Source of the DNA: Desulfatirhabdium butyrativorans
GTDB lineage: Bacteria > Desulfobacterota > Desulfobacteria > Desulfobacterales > DYRK01
Length of the DNA stretch: 14,243 nt
Assembly: GCA_020718785.1 (NCBI GenBank)
Contig: DYRK01000073.1
Location: 1,288 to 15,530 of the forward strand
Direction of reading: 5' to 3'
A model generated the notes under the pieces. The model saw only the letters and a program-made list of their open reading frames with translations, was not told the DNA's origin and searched no databases. The position numbers were made by a program, and so were the translations under genes. Each line of letters opens with the position of its first letter. The stretch's first letter is position 1. This document shows positions 7,436 to 14,243 of the stretch, piece after piece.

Positions 7436-9079
7436 ATGAGAAAATCTTCAATAGTGATTATTGCAGGCTTTATTCTTATTTATATCCTGCCGCTCGGTGT
7501 GAGACCCGTTATCATCCCTGACGAAGCCCGGTATGCTGAGATTCCTCGCGAGATGATTGCCTCCGGAGACTGGATTGTTCCCCGGCTGAACGGCGTCCGC
7601 TATTTTGAAAAACCGGTCTTGGGATATTGGCTCAACGCCGTATCCATGAGCATATTCGGCGAAAATGCTTTTGCAGTCCGATTTCCTTCGGCTCTTGCCG
7701 CAGGACTCTCCGGACTGATGCTTTTCATGCTGGTCCGAAGATTTGCCGCGAGTCATTTCAAAGGGATTCTAAGTGCAGTCATATTTCTGACCTGTTCCGA
7801 AGTCTTTGCTGTCGGGACTTTCAGCGTATTGGACAGCTTATTGTCCATGTTTCTCACCGCGGCGATGGTTTCATTTTTCTTTGCGTATTCGGAGACGGAT
7901 CCGAAAAAGAAAAACAGACTCCTGGCGATATTCGGCGCATGTTGCGGTCTGGCATTTCTAACCAAAGGATTTCTTGCGTTTGCCGTACCGGTCGTGACTG
8001 TCATTCCATTTATCATATGGGAAAAAAAATGGAAAGAACTGTTCGGAATCGCATGGATACCGATTATCGCTGCAATATTGATTTCTTTGCCCTGGTCTGT
8101 GATGATTCATTTCCGGGAAAGCGATTTCTGGCATTATTTTTTCTGGGTCGAACACATCAACCGCTTCATGTCCGATATGCCTCAGCATCCTCAGCCTTTA
8201 TGGTATTTTGTTCCGGTAATACTTCTCGGGGCATTGCCCTGGACAGCCCTGATTCCTACGGTTATTCCCACAATAAAAGAGACAGATTATCAGGATTCTT
8301 TTTTCCGCTTTGTTTTATGCTGGCTATTTTTTCCTTTCCTGTTTTTTTCGAGTTCCGAAGGAAAGCTCGGAACATACATTCTGCCTTGCTTTTCACCCCT
8401 TGCGGTCCGGCTTGGCTTGGGAATCCCGGAGTATTTTGAAAGCGGTGAGAAAAAGAAATTCCTGATTGCTGTGACGGTTCTCTGCATTTTATCGGGAATC
8501 ATGCTGATTCTGCTGGCTGTAAACCAGATAACCGGCTTTATCGGTATCAAAGTATATGGACCCGATGAGACATGGAAATGGCTGTTAGGCAGCGCAGGCT
8601 CCGCAGCCGGAATTGTGCTGATGATACTTTCCGCCCGGCAGAGCGATTTTCGGAAACGGCTCTGGTTCTACGCCGCATCACCTCTGCTATTCATGTTAAG
8701 TACGCACTTTATCCTCCCGGATCTGACCCGGCTTTCAAAAGCTCCCGGAGATTTCCTCATGAGTCATTCGGATAAAATCCGAGCCGATACCCTAATTGTC
8801 TCTTATGAAAATCCTTTGCAGGCTGTGTGCTGGTTTTATAAACGGAATGATGTCTATGTCCTGATGAAAGGCGATGAACTGAGTTACGGGCTTGCCTACG
8901 AAGATTCAAAGCACCGCCTGCTGAATGCGGAGCAGTTCGGACAGCTTGTTGCTGAAAATTCGGGAAAACGCGGGGTAGTGCTGATTTCAAAACTCAGGGA
9001 GTATGAGCAATATAAAAATAAGCTTCCGAAACCGCTGTCAGAGCAGAGCAACGGAGAATTTGTGTTTGCCCAGTTCTGA
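7436..9079 (+). CDS. arnT: Undecaprenyl-phosphate L-Ara4N: lipid A 4-amino-4-deoxy-L-arabinosyltransferase
   Basis: Integral inner-membrane glycosyltransferase (GT-C, PMT/ArnT family) that attaches L-Ara4N to lipid A phosphates on the periplasmic side, lowering surface charge. The 547-aa length matches E. coli ArnT (550). Conserved signals: PDEARYAEIPREM in the first periplasmic loop (D29/E30), SGDWIVP, RYFEKPVLGYW, TKGFLAFAVPV, and FWHYFFWVEHINRF. By eye there are about 13 hydrophobic helices up to residue 430 or so, then a soluble C-terminal domain with YGLAYEDSKHR, similar to the YGLNYPDAKGR segment of E. coli ArnT. A GAGGT at 7424-7428 sits 7 nt before the ATG. It is the last gene of the operon; no arnE/arnF follows, so the flippase must be encoded elsewhere or be a different protein. 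Confidence 0.96.
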   Translation: MRKSSIVIIAGFILIYILPLGVRPVIIPDEARYAEIPREMIASGDWIVPRLNGVRYFEKPVLGYWLNAVSMSIFGENAFAVRFPSALAAGLSGLMLFMLVRRFAASHFKGILSAVIFLTCSEVFAVGTFSVLDSLLSMFLTAAMVSFFFAYSETDPKKKNRLLAIFGACCGLAFLTKGFLAFAVPVVTVIPFIIWEKKWKELFGIAWIPIIAAILISLPWSVMIHFRESDFWHYFFWVEHINRFMSDMPQHPQPLWYFVPVILLGALPWTALIPTVIPTIKETDYQDSFFRFVLCWLFFPFLFFSSSEGKLGTYILPCFSPLAVRLGLGIPEYFESGEKKKFLIAVTVLCILSGIMLILLAVNQITGFIGIKVYGPDETWKWLLGSAGSAAGIVLMILSARQSDFRKRLWFYAASPLLFMLSTHFILPDLTRLSKAPGDFLMSHSDKIRADTLIVSYENPLQAVCWFYKRNDVYVLMKGDELSYGLAYEDSKHRLLNAEQFGQLVAENSGKRGVVLISKLREYEQYKNKLPKPLSEQSNGEFVFAQF

Positions 9080-9099
9080 TCCGTCATCATCAGTTTAAA

Positions 9100-9193
9100 G
9101 TGAGTTCGACATAAGCATCGGGGTTCCCCCTTTACAAAAGGGGGAATCTGAAACACGCTGATATGACCCGTTATTTTTTTATGTCGAACTCAC
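9100..9193. repeat. MITE-like 94-bp element: 15-bp perfect terminal inverted repeats with a nested hairpin
   Basis: GTGAGTTCGACATAA (9100-9114) is the exact reverse complement of TTATGTCGAACTCAC (9179-9193). Inside lies a second perfect palindrome, TTCCCCCTTT (9124-9133) and AAAGGGGGAA (9137-9146), around an ACA loop. I see no target-site duplication at the ends (AAA outside left, GTT outside right) and no coding potential. It lies between the converging arnT and GTPase genes, so the folded RNA could block read-through from both sides. A T-rich run (9171-9180) follows on the plus strand but not directly after the inner stem. A non-autonomous mobile element and a dispersed palindromic repeat are both possible. 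Confidence 0.75.
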
Positions 9194-9211
9194 GTTGTCT
9201 TACATGGAAAG

Positions 9212-9259
9212 CTGTCTGAGGATAATGAATTAAAGATAGCCGATTTCAATATCAGACAG
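9212..9259. repeat. 8-bp inverted repeat next to the GTPase gene end
   Basis: CTGTCTGA (9212-9219) and TCAGACAG (9252-9259) are exact reverse complements 32 bp apart, ending two bases before the stop codon of the leftward GTPase gene. With an 8-bp stem and a long loop it may be chance or a weak 3'-end structure. Nothing else is evident in the 9194-9260 stretch. Confidence 0.35.
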
Positions 9260-9260
9260 G

Positions 9261-11075
9261 TTATAAGCTGTCAAGAAAAATTTCCGGTCTGCAATCCGGG
9301 GATTGAGCATCTTCTGCCGCCATTTCCGTCACTGCCGAGGCCTGTGCAGACACCGGATTCAGCGACACGGGATGAAAGTCCTCAATCTGTTTTTTCACCT
9401 TTTCAAAGGCTTTTTCTGAGATGCGGTCTGCGCCTGCAAACAGGCGCACGCATCCCTGAACGATGAAAAAGCAGAGAAACAGCACGATAGCAATCGTCAG
9501 GAATGCGTGAAGAAAGAAATCGGATGTGAGATAATGATCCTGAAAAAATGCCCGCGCCGTGATCCATCCGGTATAGCCCATGATTCCTATGACCGGAAGA
9601 TTGAATACAAACTGCATGAACAGCCCGCTGAGTTGTCTCGCCGAATCCTCGATTTTACTGTCCAATGACTCTCCCCATATTGCCGAAAGTTCTTCATTCA
9701 ATGTCTCGCTGTCCGGAAGAATATCCGCGACTTTGCGTACCGAAGGATCAAAGCGTGCCTTTACAAGCATTTCGGCAATATCGGGCCAGCTTCGCATGAC
9801 GGCAATCCGGTAATCTCTGAACGCTGTACTCACTCGCTCGCCTTTGCCTATCTCTGCCACCGCTGCCTGCGAGTCTTTGAAATGCCAGAATGATGAGACA
9901 ATTCCGATGATCTGGCGGATTGGGTTTCCGAACCTGAAAACAGCAGCGATTCCAGTTCCGAAAATCAAGATGCGCGCCCATACCGCAATCAGCCATCCCA
10001 CGGGTCCTATCCATCGCTGCGCCAGTTTCTGATACAGCAGCACATTTACTCCCAGCATCTGCCTCGAGTCATCGGTCCTCAAAGCAGAAAGCGCGTCTTT
10101 GGCAGCTTTATGCTCGGTTTCACTGATACGTTTCCGGGCATTTTCCAGTTTTTCTCTGTCTTTTTCCGCTTCGCTCCGAATCTCTTGGATCACATAATCC
10201 CTAAGGCTACCGGCATTTTCAAGGCGCCGGTCAATCACGTATCCGGGACGGTCAAAGGTGCTGAAAATCATTTTCTGCAATTCCTCAAACTGATCGAAAT
10301 CATGCCGGGGTTTTGCCTTGCTGTCCCAGTCCGGATTATGCAGATGACGCCGTGCAGAAATACACAGAACTTTTTCTGCATGCCGTTCCCATGCCTGTCC
10401 GATATAGTTCAGAAAGCCCGGAACAATGACTTCTTTCAGTTCCTTTTCATCGAGCCGGTCGCATTTGTTTGCAACGCAGACTAAAGAATCCCCCTTGAAT
10501 TTCTTTATATACGGCGAGAGAAAATCCGCATAATCTTTTGTCTTGGGATTTTCCGCATTGAAAACGCAGATCAGCACATCGGAAAGCTCGATTGCCTTGT
10601 GAACCAGCGGAATATGAGCCTTCTGTTCCGTGCTGTCCGTATCCGGGGTGTCAATCAGCAGAACATGCTCCAATGCGGACGCAGAATGACTCGGGCGGAT
10701 TTCTATATTTTCTCTGCCCAACTGCTCCAGCAAAGGAATTGCATCAGTTTCATCTCTGCACAGAACTACCGGTTTCCGTGTAGTAGGGCGGTTATGTCCA
10801 GACTCGGACAGCCCGTCTGTTCCTGCCAGCGCATTGAGCAGCGTGGATTTGCCGGATCCGCAGGGACCGATAATACTCACCAGCAGCTTGCGTTCCAGAC
10901 CTTCTTCAAGAGAGGCGATCTGTCTGAGTGCTTCCTGACACTGCTTTTTCAGAGCGGCTCCGGGCATCCACAGATGAACGGTCTCAAGGACAGCAGAATA
11001 CATCCGGATATCATTTTCAAATGACTCAAGCCTTCCTGCGGCTTTGACAGCGGAGATTCGCGGGGTTGAAATCAT
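9261..11075 (-). CDS. Membrane-associated dynamin-like GTPase (second of a pair)
   Basis: A 604-aa GTPase with a complete G-motif set: G1 GPCGSGKST (70-78), G2 RPTT (T98/T99), G3 DTPD (142-145), G4 NKCD (203-206), and G5-like SAR (240-242). A charged, probably helical region follows (EIRSEAEKDREKLENARKRI), then hydrophobic segments near 353-380 and C-terminal ones near 485-508 and 516-545, so it is likely anchored in the inner membrane. This resembles bacterial dynamin-like proteins (GTPase head, helical stalk, membrane segment), which remodel or guard membranes. The frame extends to an ATG at 11093, but I choose the ATG at 11075: it forms a 4-bp ATGA overlap with the upstream gene's stop and has AAGG 7 nt upstream. 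No substrate or process can be named from the sequence. Confidence 0.88.
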   Translation of the reverse strand: MISTPRISAVKAAGRLESFENDIRMYSAVLETVHLWMPGAALKKQCQEALRQIASLEEGLERKLLVSIIGPCGSGKSTLLNALAGTDGLSESGHNRPTTRKPVVLCRDETDAIPLLEQLGRENIEIRPSHSASALEHVLLIDTPDTDSTEQKAHIPLVHKAIELSDVLICVFNAENPKTKDYADFLSPYIKKFKGDSLVCVANKCDRLDEKELKEVIVPGFLNYIGQAWERHAEKVLCISARRHLHNPDWDSKAKPRHDFDQFEELQKMIFSTFDRPGYVIDRRLENAGSLRDYVIQEIRSEAEKDREKLENARKRISETEHKAAKDALSALRTDDSRQMLGVNVLLYQKLAQRWIGPVGWLIAVWARILIFGTGIAAVFRFGNPIRQIIGIVSSFWHFKDSQAAVAEIGKGERVSTAFRDYRIAVMRSWPDIAEMLVKARFDPSVRKVADILPDSETLNEELSAIWGESLDSKIEDSARQLSGLFMQFVFNLPVIGIMGYTGWITARAFFQDHYLTSDFFLHAFLTIAIVLFLCFFIVQGCVRLFAGADRISEKAFEKVKKQIEDFHPVSLNPVSAQASAVTEMAAEDAQSPDCRPEIFLDSL

Positions 11076-11086
11076 GTCACCGCCTT
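11072..11086 (-). promoter_or_regulatory. ATGA stop/start overlap with ribosome binding site
   Basis: On the minus strand AAGG (11086-11083) lies 7 nt before the ATG at 11075-11073, and that ATG overlaps the TGA stop (11074-11072) of the upstream GTPase gene. The arrangement decides the start of the second GTPase and suggests translational coupling of the pair. Confidence 0.75.
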
Positions 11087-13039
11087 TTCGCATCGAGCAA
11101 TATGTGTTTCTACTGCGATTATCAGTTCTTCCGAATGAAGAATGGCATCCTGTGCAGCTCGGATAATCCCGCCGGTGATTTCCTGTTCGAAAATCATTCT
11201 GACCGTGTTCAATTTCTCATCTAACCATTGTTTGGCAACGGGACCGAGGATATCTTCAATTTGACTCTGATCTGCTTTTTTCAGGCTGCTTGTGGCAGGA
11301 ATGGCAATCAGGGCGTAGAGATCGTTCAATCCGAACAGGCTCGCGAGCTTGACTTTAATTCCTGCCGCACCTATCGCGTCTCCGGTGGAAATTATGTATG
11401 TCACAGCCGCGGTTGCCGGGAGGATATTCAGCAGCGCTGAAAAAGTCTGCCGGACTTTGCCGGTAAATCCCATGGTGCTTCGCAGCCGTTCCACAAGAAA
11501 TTTCAACTCTTTTTCAAAATTCTCGGACATCTCGGCAATCACGTCTTTATGCGAGAGAATGGTTTGCAGCGCGGTTTCCCAATCGCGGTTTCTCAATTCC
11601 TCCTGTGCGTTGAATACCACGGGATGAGCGTCTGCCCAGAGAGTAAAAGAGCCTTTTTTATTTGAAAATTCGATATAGGGCTTGCTTCTGACTCCTTTGA
11701 CTGCAATGATCCGCTCGAATATCTCCAGCATCTGACCGGCAATCTGATCCTGAACTGTCAGAGACACGGAAATCTCGGAACCTGCTGTTCTGCGATGCAT
11801 TTCTGTGACTACATTGAGCAGGTCTTCTTCGACTTTGTCTTTGAAATCATCGCTTTTTTCTTTGGATTTGGAAGGCAGAATTTTATCTTTTACTTTTCCG
11901 GCAGCTTTTGCCAGCATTTTGACCGGATGACCGAGAATATTTCCGGTCTGGCGCATGGCTCGGATATAAGGCGGATCTGTTTCCAGCCAGAGCGTGATAA
12001 AGCGGTTTAGCACCATATCTATGGGAAAATGCGGAACAGCTTCACTCACACAATGACTCTGAACGGTTCTCAGAATATCAAGATACAGGCGCAGTTCATT
12101 GTATGAAACCTTTGTCTGAAGTAAAATTTCTTTTGCCTTTTTCAGTACCCCGTTCAGAATCGAGGCGAGCAGCTCGGGACGCAGTGTCAGCGGATCCATC
12201 TGTTTCAAAGCGTCCATGAACTGGGGATCCTGATTCCGTGCAGGTCTCAGTTCCATGAACCGCTCGCCCGCAGCCACGGCATTGTCTTCATCGGTGCGGT
12301 AAATGCCAAGCACATAATTTTCGGCATTTTCTCCGTAAAGATTCCGCGCCACGGTCATGGCGTGCCTGACTACTTCGGCATTGTCAAATCCCGAATAGAC
12401 GCGGTAAACAAGAAAACATTTTCTCATGCCCAGACCGGTCAGCATCCGTGAGATAAAATCGGTATTGTCGCGGTTGTTGTAATTCGAATTGGTGAAAATA
12501 TAGATCAGGACATCCGCTGCTTCCAATGCCTGCCGCACCACTTCCCGATTGGTATAACCGCCCTGAAAGCCGGTATCGAAATCCGGTGTGTCCATCAGAA
12601 CCATATTCCGGGGAACATTGCTGTTGAGAATATAAAGCGGACACCCGGGTGTGGTCAGTTCGTTTTTGTCTTTCAAAGGCTGGGAAACCGCGCCGAAAGG
12701 TTCGAACAAAGTTGTGAGAAACTTGCTTTGCCTGAAAAGTTCTCCGGGCGCGGAAACAAGGATGCGGCGGTTGATTCCCGCGGTTCCCCCCGAGGGAGAA
12801 AGCCTGTCCCCGACCAGTGAATTGAACAGAGTGGATTTTCCCGAAGACCCGCCGCCGCAGACCGCGGCTGTCAGGGGAAAGTCCGGTGAAAGACGGGGAA
12901 GCAGTTTTTTGTCAATGACTCCGGTCCATGATGTCAGATCCGCCGCTTTATTAAGACAAAGCGTGTCCGACAGCAGCGGGAGGTCGCTTCTCAGTTTTTT
13001 CAGCGCGTCATTTAATAATTGTTCAGAAAAATGTTCCAT
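11072..13039 (-). CDS. Dynamin-like GTPase with degenerate G4 motif (first of a pair)
   Basis: A 655-aa P-loop protein: G1 GGGSSGKST (62-70), a G2-like GGTAG (84-88), and G3 LMDTPDFD (148-155). Where NKxD should lie it has LVYRVYSGFD (about 210-219), so a canonical G4 guanine-specificity motif is missing. Beyond the head are a long helical region and a hydrophobic hairpin-like segment around residues 531-585 (LLNILPATAAVTYIIS, then LYALIAIPATS), the usual place for a membrane-interacting element in bacterial dynamin-like proteins. It overlaps the following GTPase gene by 4 bp, implying co-translation and possibly a hetero-oligomer with one canonical and one altered GTPase. The ATG at 13039 has a weak GAGA upstream. 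It could bind GTP in an altered way or bind another nucleotide; the sequence cannot decide. Confidence 0.85.
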   Translation of the reverse strand: MEHFSEQLLNDALKKLRSDLPLLSDTLCLNKAADLTSWTGVIDKKLLPRLSPDFPLTAAVCGGGSSGKSTLFNSLVGDRLSPSGGTAGINRRILVSAPGELFRQSKFLTTLFEPFGAVSQPLKDKNELTTPGCPLYILNSNVPRNMVLMDTPDFDTGFQGGYTNREVVRQALEAADVLIYIFTNSNYNNRDNTDFISRMLTGLGMRKCFLVYRVYSGFDNAEVVRHAMTVARNLYGENAENYVLGIYRTDEDNAVAAGERFMELRPARNQDPQFMDALKQMDPLTLRPELLASILNGVLKKAKEILLQTKVSYNELRLYLDILRTVQSHCVSEAVPHFPIDMVLNRFITLWLETDPPYIRAMRQTGNILGHPVKMLAKAAGKVKDKILPSKSKEKSDDFKDKVEEDLLNVVTEMHRRTAGSEISVSLTVQDQIAGQMLEIFERIIAVKGVRSKPYIEFSNKKGSFTLWADAHPVVFNAQEELRNRDWETALQTILSHKDVIAEMSENFEKELKFLVERLRSTMGFTGKVRQTFSALLNILPATAAVTYIISTGDAIGAAGIKVKLASLFGLNDLYALIAIPATSSLKKADQSQIEDILGPVAKQWLDEKLNTVRMIFEQEITGGIIRAAQDAILHSEELIIAVETHIARCEKAVT

Positions 13040-13082
13040 AGTGTCTCAGAGTGTTTGATGAATTACGCAGCAAGTGTTTCCG

Positions 13083-13151
13083 AACCCCATCCCCGGTCCC
13101 CTCCCCGGAACGGAGATTTCCTTCTTCCCTTGCAGAGAGGGGCATGGGGCT
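13083..13151. repeat. Imperfect palindromic intergenic repeat, CCCCAT...ATGGGG
   Basis: Two nested stems can form: CCCCAT (13085-13090) with ATGGGG (13144-13149), and inside it CCCCTC (13098-13103) with GAGGGG (13137-13142). Both strands have a strong C/G bias per arm. It fills most of the 119-bp gap between the solute-binding protein gene and the GTPase pair, both transcribed leftward. It may attenuate transcription between them or be a dispersed palindromic repeat. There is no T tract on the minus strand directly after it, so a standard intrinsic terminator is not supported. Confidence 0.65.
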
Positions 13152-13158
13152 ACGCTGA

Positions 13159-13920
13159 TTACTTTTTGAACACATCCGAGTACGCATTCAGCGTCTTGTC
13201 CACGATTTTCTTGTAAGTTCCGTCATCTTTCATGGATTTCAACGCTGCTGCGGCTTTGGGAACCAGATCAGCATGTGTTTTGTACATATACAGATAGCAG
13301 TTTTGGATGTCTATCGGCGGATCAAGAACACGGATATCTTTGAGTCCGCCCTGCCTGATGATCTCATAGCCGCACATCCTCTCAAAAATCACGACGTCGG
13401 CCTCATTTTTTGCCAAGGCATTGAACATCTCGAAATGGCTGGTGATTCTCATCACACTCTTACAACTGTTTTCCGTAACATTTTTGTCCGTGATTGCCCA
13501 GCCTTTGGGAACCACCACCCGGTAAGGTTTCAGTCCCTCCCATCCCTTTATCGGTTCTGTAACGGTTTTGGTGAATACTGCGAATTCATAATTCATCGTG
13601 GGTTCCGGCGACTGAATCAGATCGGGAAATTTTTCGCTCAGCCCGGCAATTTGCAGCGGATCTCCGTCATAAAGCCCTTTAGCGAGTTTTTCCAGAGCCC
13701 CCGCAGTGGCAACCGGTACGATTTCCGCGTTGATTCCTATGCGCCTGAACATCTCCTTTGTGATTTCATCCACCATGCCGGTGCCTTCGGGAGTGGTCAG
13801 CGGGGCTTTGGATATGCTGGCGATATAAAGGACCTGGGCTTGCTGGGCAGAAGCTGCTCCGCACAGACACAGCATAGCCGTGATCACAAAACAGGTTGTC
13901 AACACATTGTTCTTTATCAT
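13159..13920 (-). CDS. Periplasmic solute-binding protein, family 3-like
   Basis: A 253-aa secreted protein with a clear signal peptide: positively charged MIKNN, a hydrophobic core, and a likely type I cleavage site after GAASA (about residue 25, before QQAQ). The mature part resembles SBP_bac_3 ligand-binding proteins: TGMVDEITKEMFRRIGI, a central LKPYRVVVPKGW (start of lobe 2), HFEMFNALAKNEADVVIFER, and a C-terminal LKSMKDDGTYKKIVDKTL. The ligand cannot be told; amino acids or other small polar molecules are usual for the fold. No permease or ATPase gene is adjacent, so it may be an orphan binding protein or part of a dispersed transporter. The frame extends to 13965, but a strong AAGGAGG (13932-13926) 5 nt before the ATG at 13920, plus the signal peptide, fixes the start. 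Confidence 0.88.
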   Translation of the reverse strand: MIKNNVLTTCFVITAMLCLCGAASAQQAQVLYIASISKAPLTTPEGTGMVDEITKEMFRRIGINAEIVPVATAGALEKLAKGLYDGDPLQIAGLSEKFPDLIQSPEPTMNYEFAVFTKTVTEPIKGWEGLKPYRVVVPKGWAITDKNVTENSCKSVMRITSHFEMFNALAKNEADVVIFERMCGYEIIRQGGLKDIRVLDPPIDIQNCYLYMYKTHADLVPKAAAALKSMKDDGTYKKIVDKTLNAYSDVFKK

Positions 13921-13932
13921 TATTTCCTCCTT
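13918..13932 (-). promoter_or_regulatory. Strong Shine-Dalgarno for the solute-binding protein
   Basis: AAGGAGG (minus strand, 13932-13926) followed by AAATA and the ATG at 13920-13918. It is the strongest ribosome binding site in the window and rules against the longer in-frame start at 13965. Confidence 0.85.
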
Positions 13933-13939
13933 GCAGATG

Positions 13940-14080
13940 TTAAAATTTCTCAAACTCATCCTCATTGATCCTGTGTTCCGACATATCTCTTATTTCCGAT
14001 ACATAACGCGCTTCACCTCCTTCGGTTTCATCAGCCGGCTTCCGATTTTTTTTCATTTTCACGCTTCCGGCAGTGTTCAT
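13940..14080 (-). CDS. Possible 46-aa charged small protein
   Basis: Open frame ATG (14080-14078) to TAA (13942-13940), 46 codons, with GGAGG (14095-14091) 10 nt before the start. The product is hydrophilic and charged: a basic N-terminal stretch (KMKKNRK) and an acidic C-terminal half (MSEHRINEDEFEKF). No signal peptide, membrane segment or familiar domain is visible. It ends 19 bp before the solute-binding protein start on the same strand, so the two could be co-transcribed; it could instead be a leader peptide or chance. I do not recognise it. The ribosome binding site and position support it; the short length and lack of any known homologue count against it. Confidence 0.45.
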   Translation of the reverse strand: MNTAGSVKMKKNRKPADETEGGEARYVSEIRDMSEHRINEDEFEKF

Positions 14081-14103
14081 TTTTTCTGATCCTCCGGTGA
14101 AAT

Positions 14104-14138
14104 TGTCAATTGATCGCTTATTTTGCCAAAAGTGTCAA
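14104..14138 (-). promoter_or_regulatory. Duplicated TTGACA box upstream of the small ORF
   Basis: On the minus strand TTGACA occurs at 14138-14133 and again at 14109-14104, 29 bp apart. The second overlaps a short palindrome, TCAATTGA (14106-14113). The first could be a -35 box, but 17 bp downstream the sequence is GATCAA, a poor -10. The second sits too close to the small ORF start to drive it normally. A promoter with an overlapping operator is possible; evidence is weak. Confidence 0.3.
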
Positions 14139-14200
14139 GATTCCTTAATTATTTTTGAAAGGGGTCTAATATCATCATCTGTTTTATTTTCCTCGTTCCT

Positions 14201-14226
14201 CGTTCCCAAGCCCCGGCTTGGGAACG
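14201..14226. repeat. Perfect palindrome CGTTCCCAAGCC-CC-GGCTTGGGAACG
   Basis: Left arm 14201-14212 and right arm 14215-14226 are perfect reverse complements, giving a 12-bp stem with a 2-base centre. It is preceded by the short direct repeat CCTCGTT CCTCGTT (14191-14204). I have seen this kind of unit (CTCGTTCCCA...TGGGAACG) as a dispersed repeat in sulfate reducers and large sulfur bacteria; that is recollection. No gene is visible between it and the small ORF, or from it to the window end. Confidence 0.8.
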
Positions 14227-14243
14227 CATCTGCGCCCGAAGCC

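Noticed and set aside
7627..8439. A 270-codon plus-strand open frame inside arnT
   Set aside because: It overlaps arnT in another frame, has unnatural composition (many Arg, Cys, His, Ser) and no domain; arnT is clearly the real gene.
9124..9180. Classical intrinsic terminator after arnT
   Set aside because: The stem 9124-9146 is not directly followed by a T tract; the T-rich run is about 25 bases further on. Kept only as a possible function of the 94-bp element.
9261..11093. Longer start of the second GTPase at 11093
   Set aside because: The ATG at 11075 has AAGG at 7-nt spacing and the typical ATGA overlap; the extra MRKGGD is encoded by the ribosome binding region itself.
13273..13968. 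A 231-codon plus-strand open frame opposite the solute-binding protein gene
   Set aside because: It is antisense to a gene with a strong ribosome binding site, signal peptide and recognisable fold; the antisense product shows no family features.
1..14243. tRNA, rRNA or transposase genes
   Set aside because: No cloverleaf-like sequence with a recognisable T-loop, no rRNA-like stretch, and no transposase or integrase protein motif was seen on either strand.

Overview
The window looks like chromosomal DNA of a Gram-negative bacterium with moderate G+C (mid-40s percent by eye, not computed). A complete lipid A 4-amino-4-deoxy-L-arabinose (L-Ara4N) pathway implies an outer membrane with LPS. The palindromic intergenic repeats and the truncated gene at the left edge remind me of large-genome Desulfobacterota such as Desulfonema/Desulfobacterales. 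That placement is an impression from sequence style and has not been tested by search.

Layout. Positions 1-278 (-) hold the N-terminal part of an uncharacterised protein that runs off the left edge. An AT-rich divergent intergenic region follows. From 469 to 9079 (+) there is one tight gene train: arnB, an AAA ATPase, a DUF4276-type protein, arnC, a hairpin-bearing tandem repeat, arnA, arnD and arnT. The arn genes keep the enterobacterial order B-C-A-D-T. Two genes unrelated to sugar chemistry are wedged between arnB and arnC with overlapping stop and start codons. A 94-bp palindromic, MITE-like element lies between arnT and the converging genes on the other strand. On the minus strand, in transcription order, come a predicted 46-aa small protein (13940-14080), a periplasmic solute-binding protein (13159-13920), a palindromic intergenic repeat, and two overlapping membrane-associated dynamin-like GTPase genes (11072-13039 and 9261-11075). 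A perfect 12-bp-stem palindrome lies at the right edge.

How the genes work together. ArnA oxidatively decarboxylates UDP-glucuronate, and its second domain later formylates the amino sugar. ArnB transaminates the 4-keto intermediate. ArnC loads the formylated sugar onto undecaprenyl phosphate, ArnD deformylates it, and ArnT transfers L-Ara4N to lipid A at the periplasmic face. The known result is a less negative outer membrane and resistance to cationic peptides. No UDP-glucose dehydrogenase (ugd) and no ArnE/ArnF flippase genes are present here.

Most interesting: the co-translated ATPase + DUF4276 pair inside the arn operon. Its architecture resembles two-gene ATPase/TOPRIM-like anti-phage modules, and it sits in an operon that remodels the cell surface. 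Second is the pair of membrane GTPases, the first of which lacks a recognisable G4 motif.
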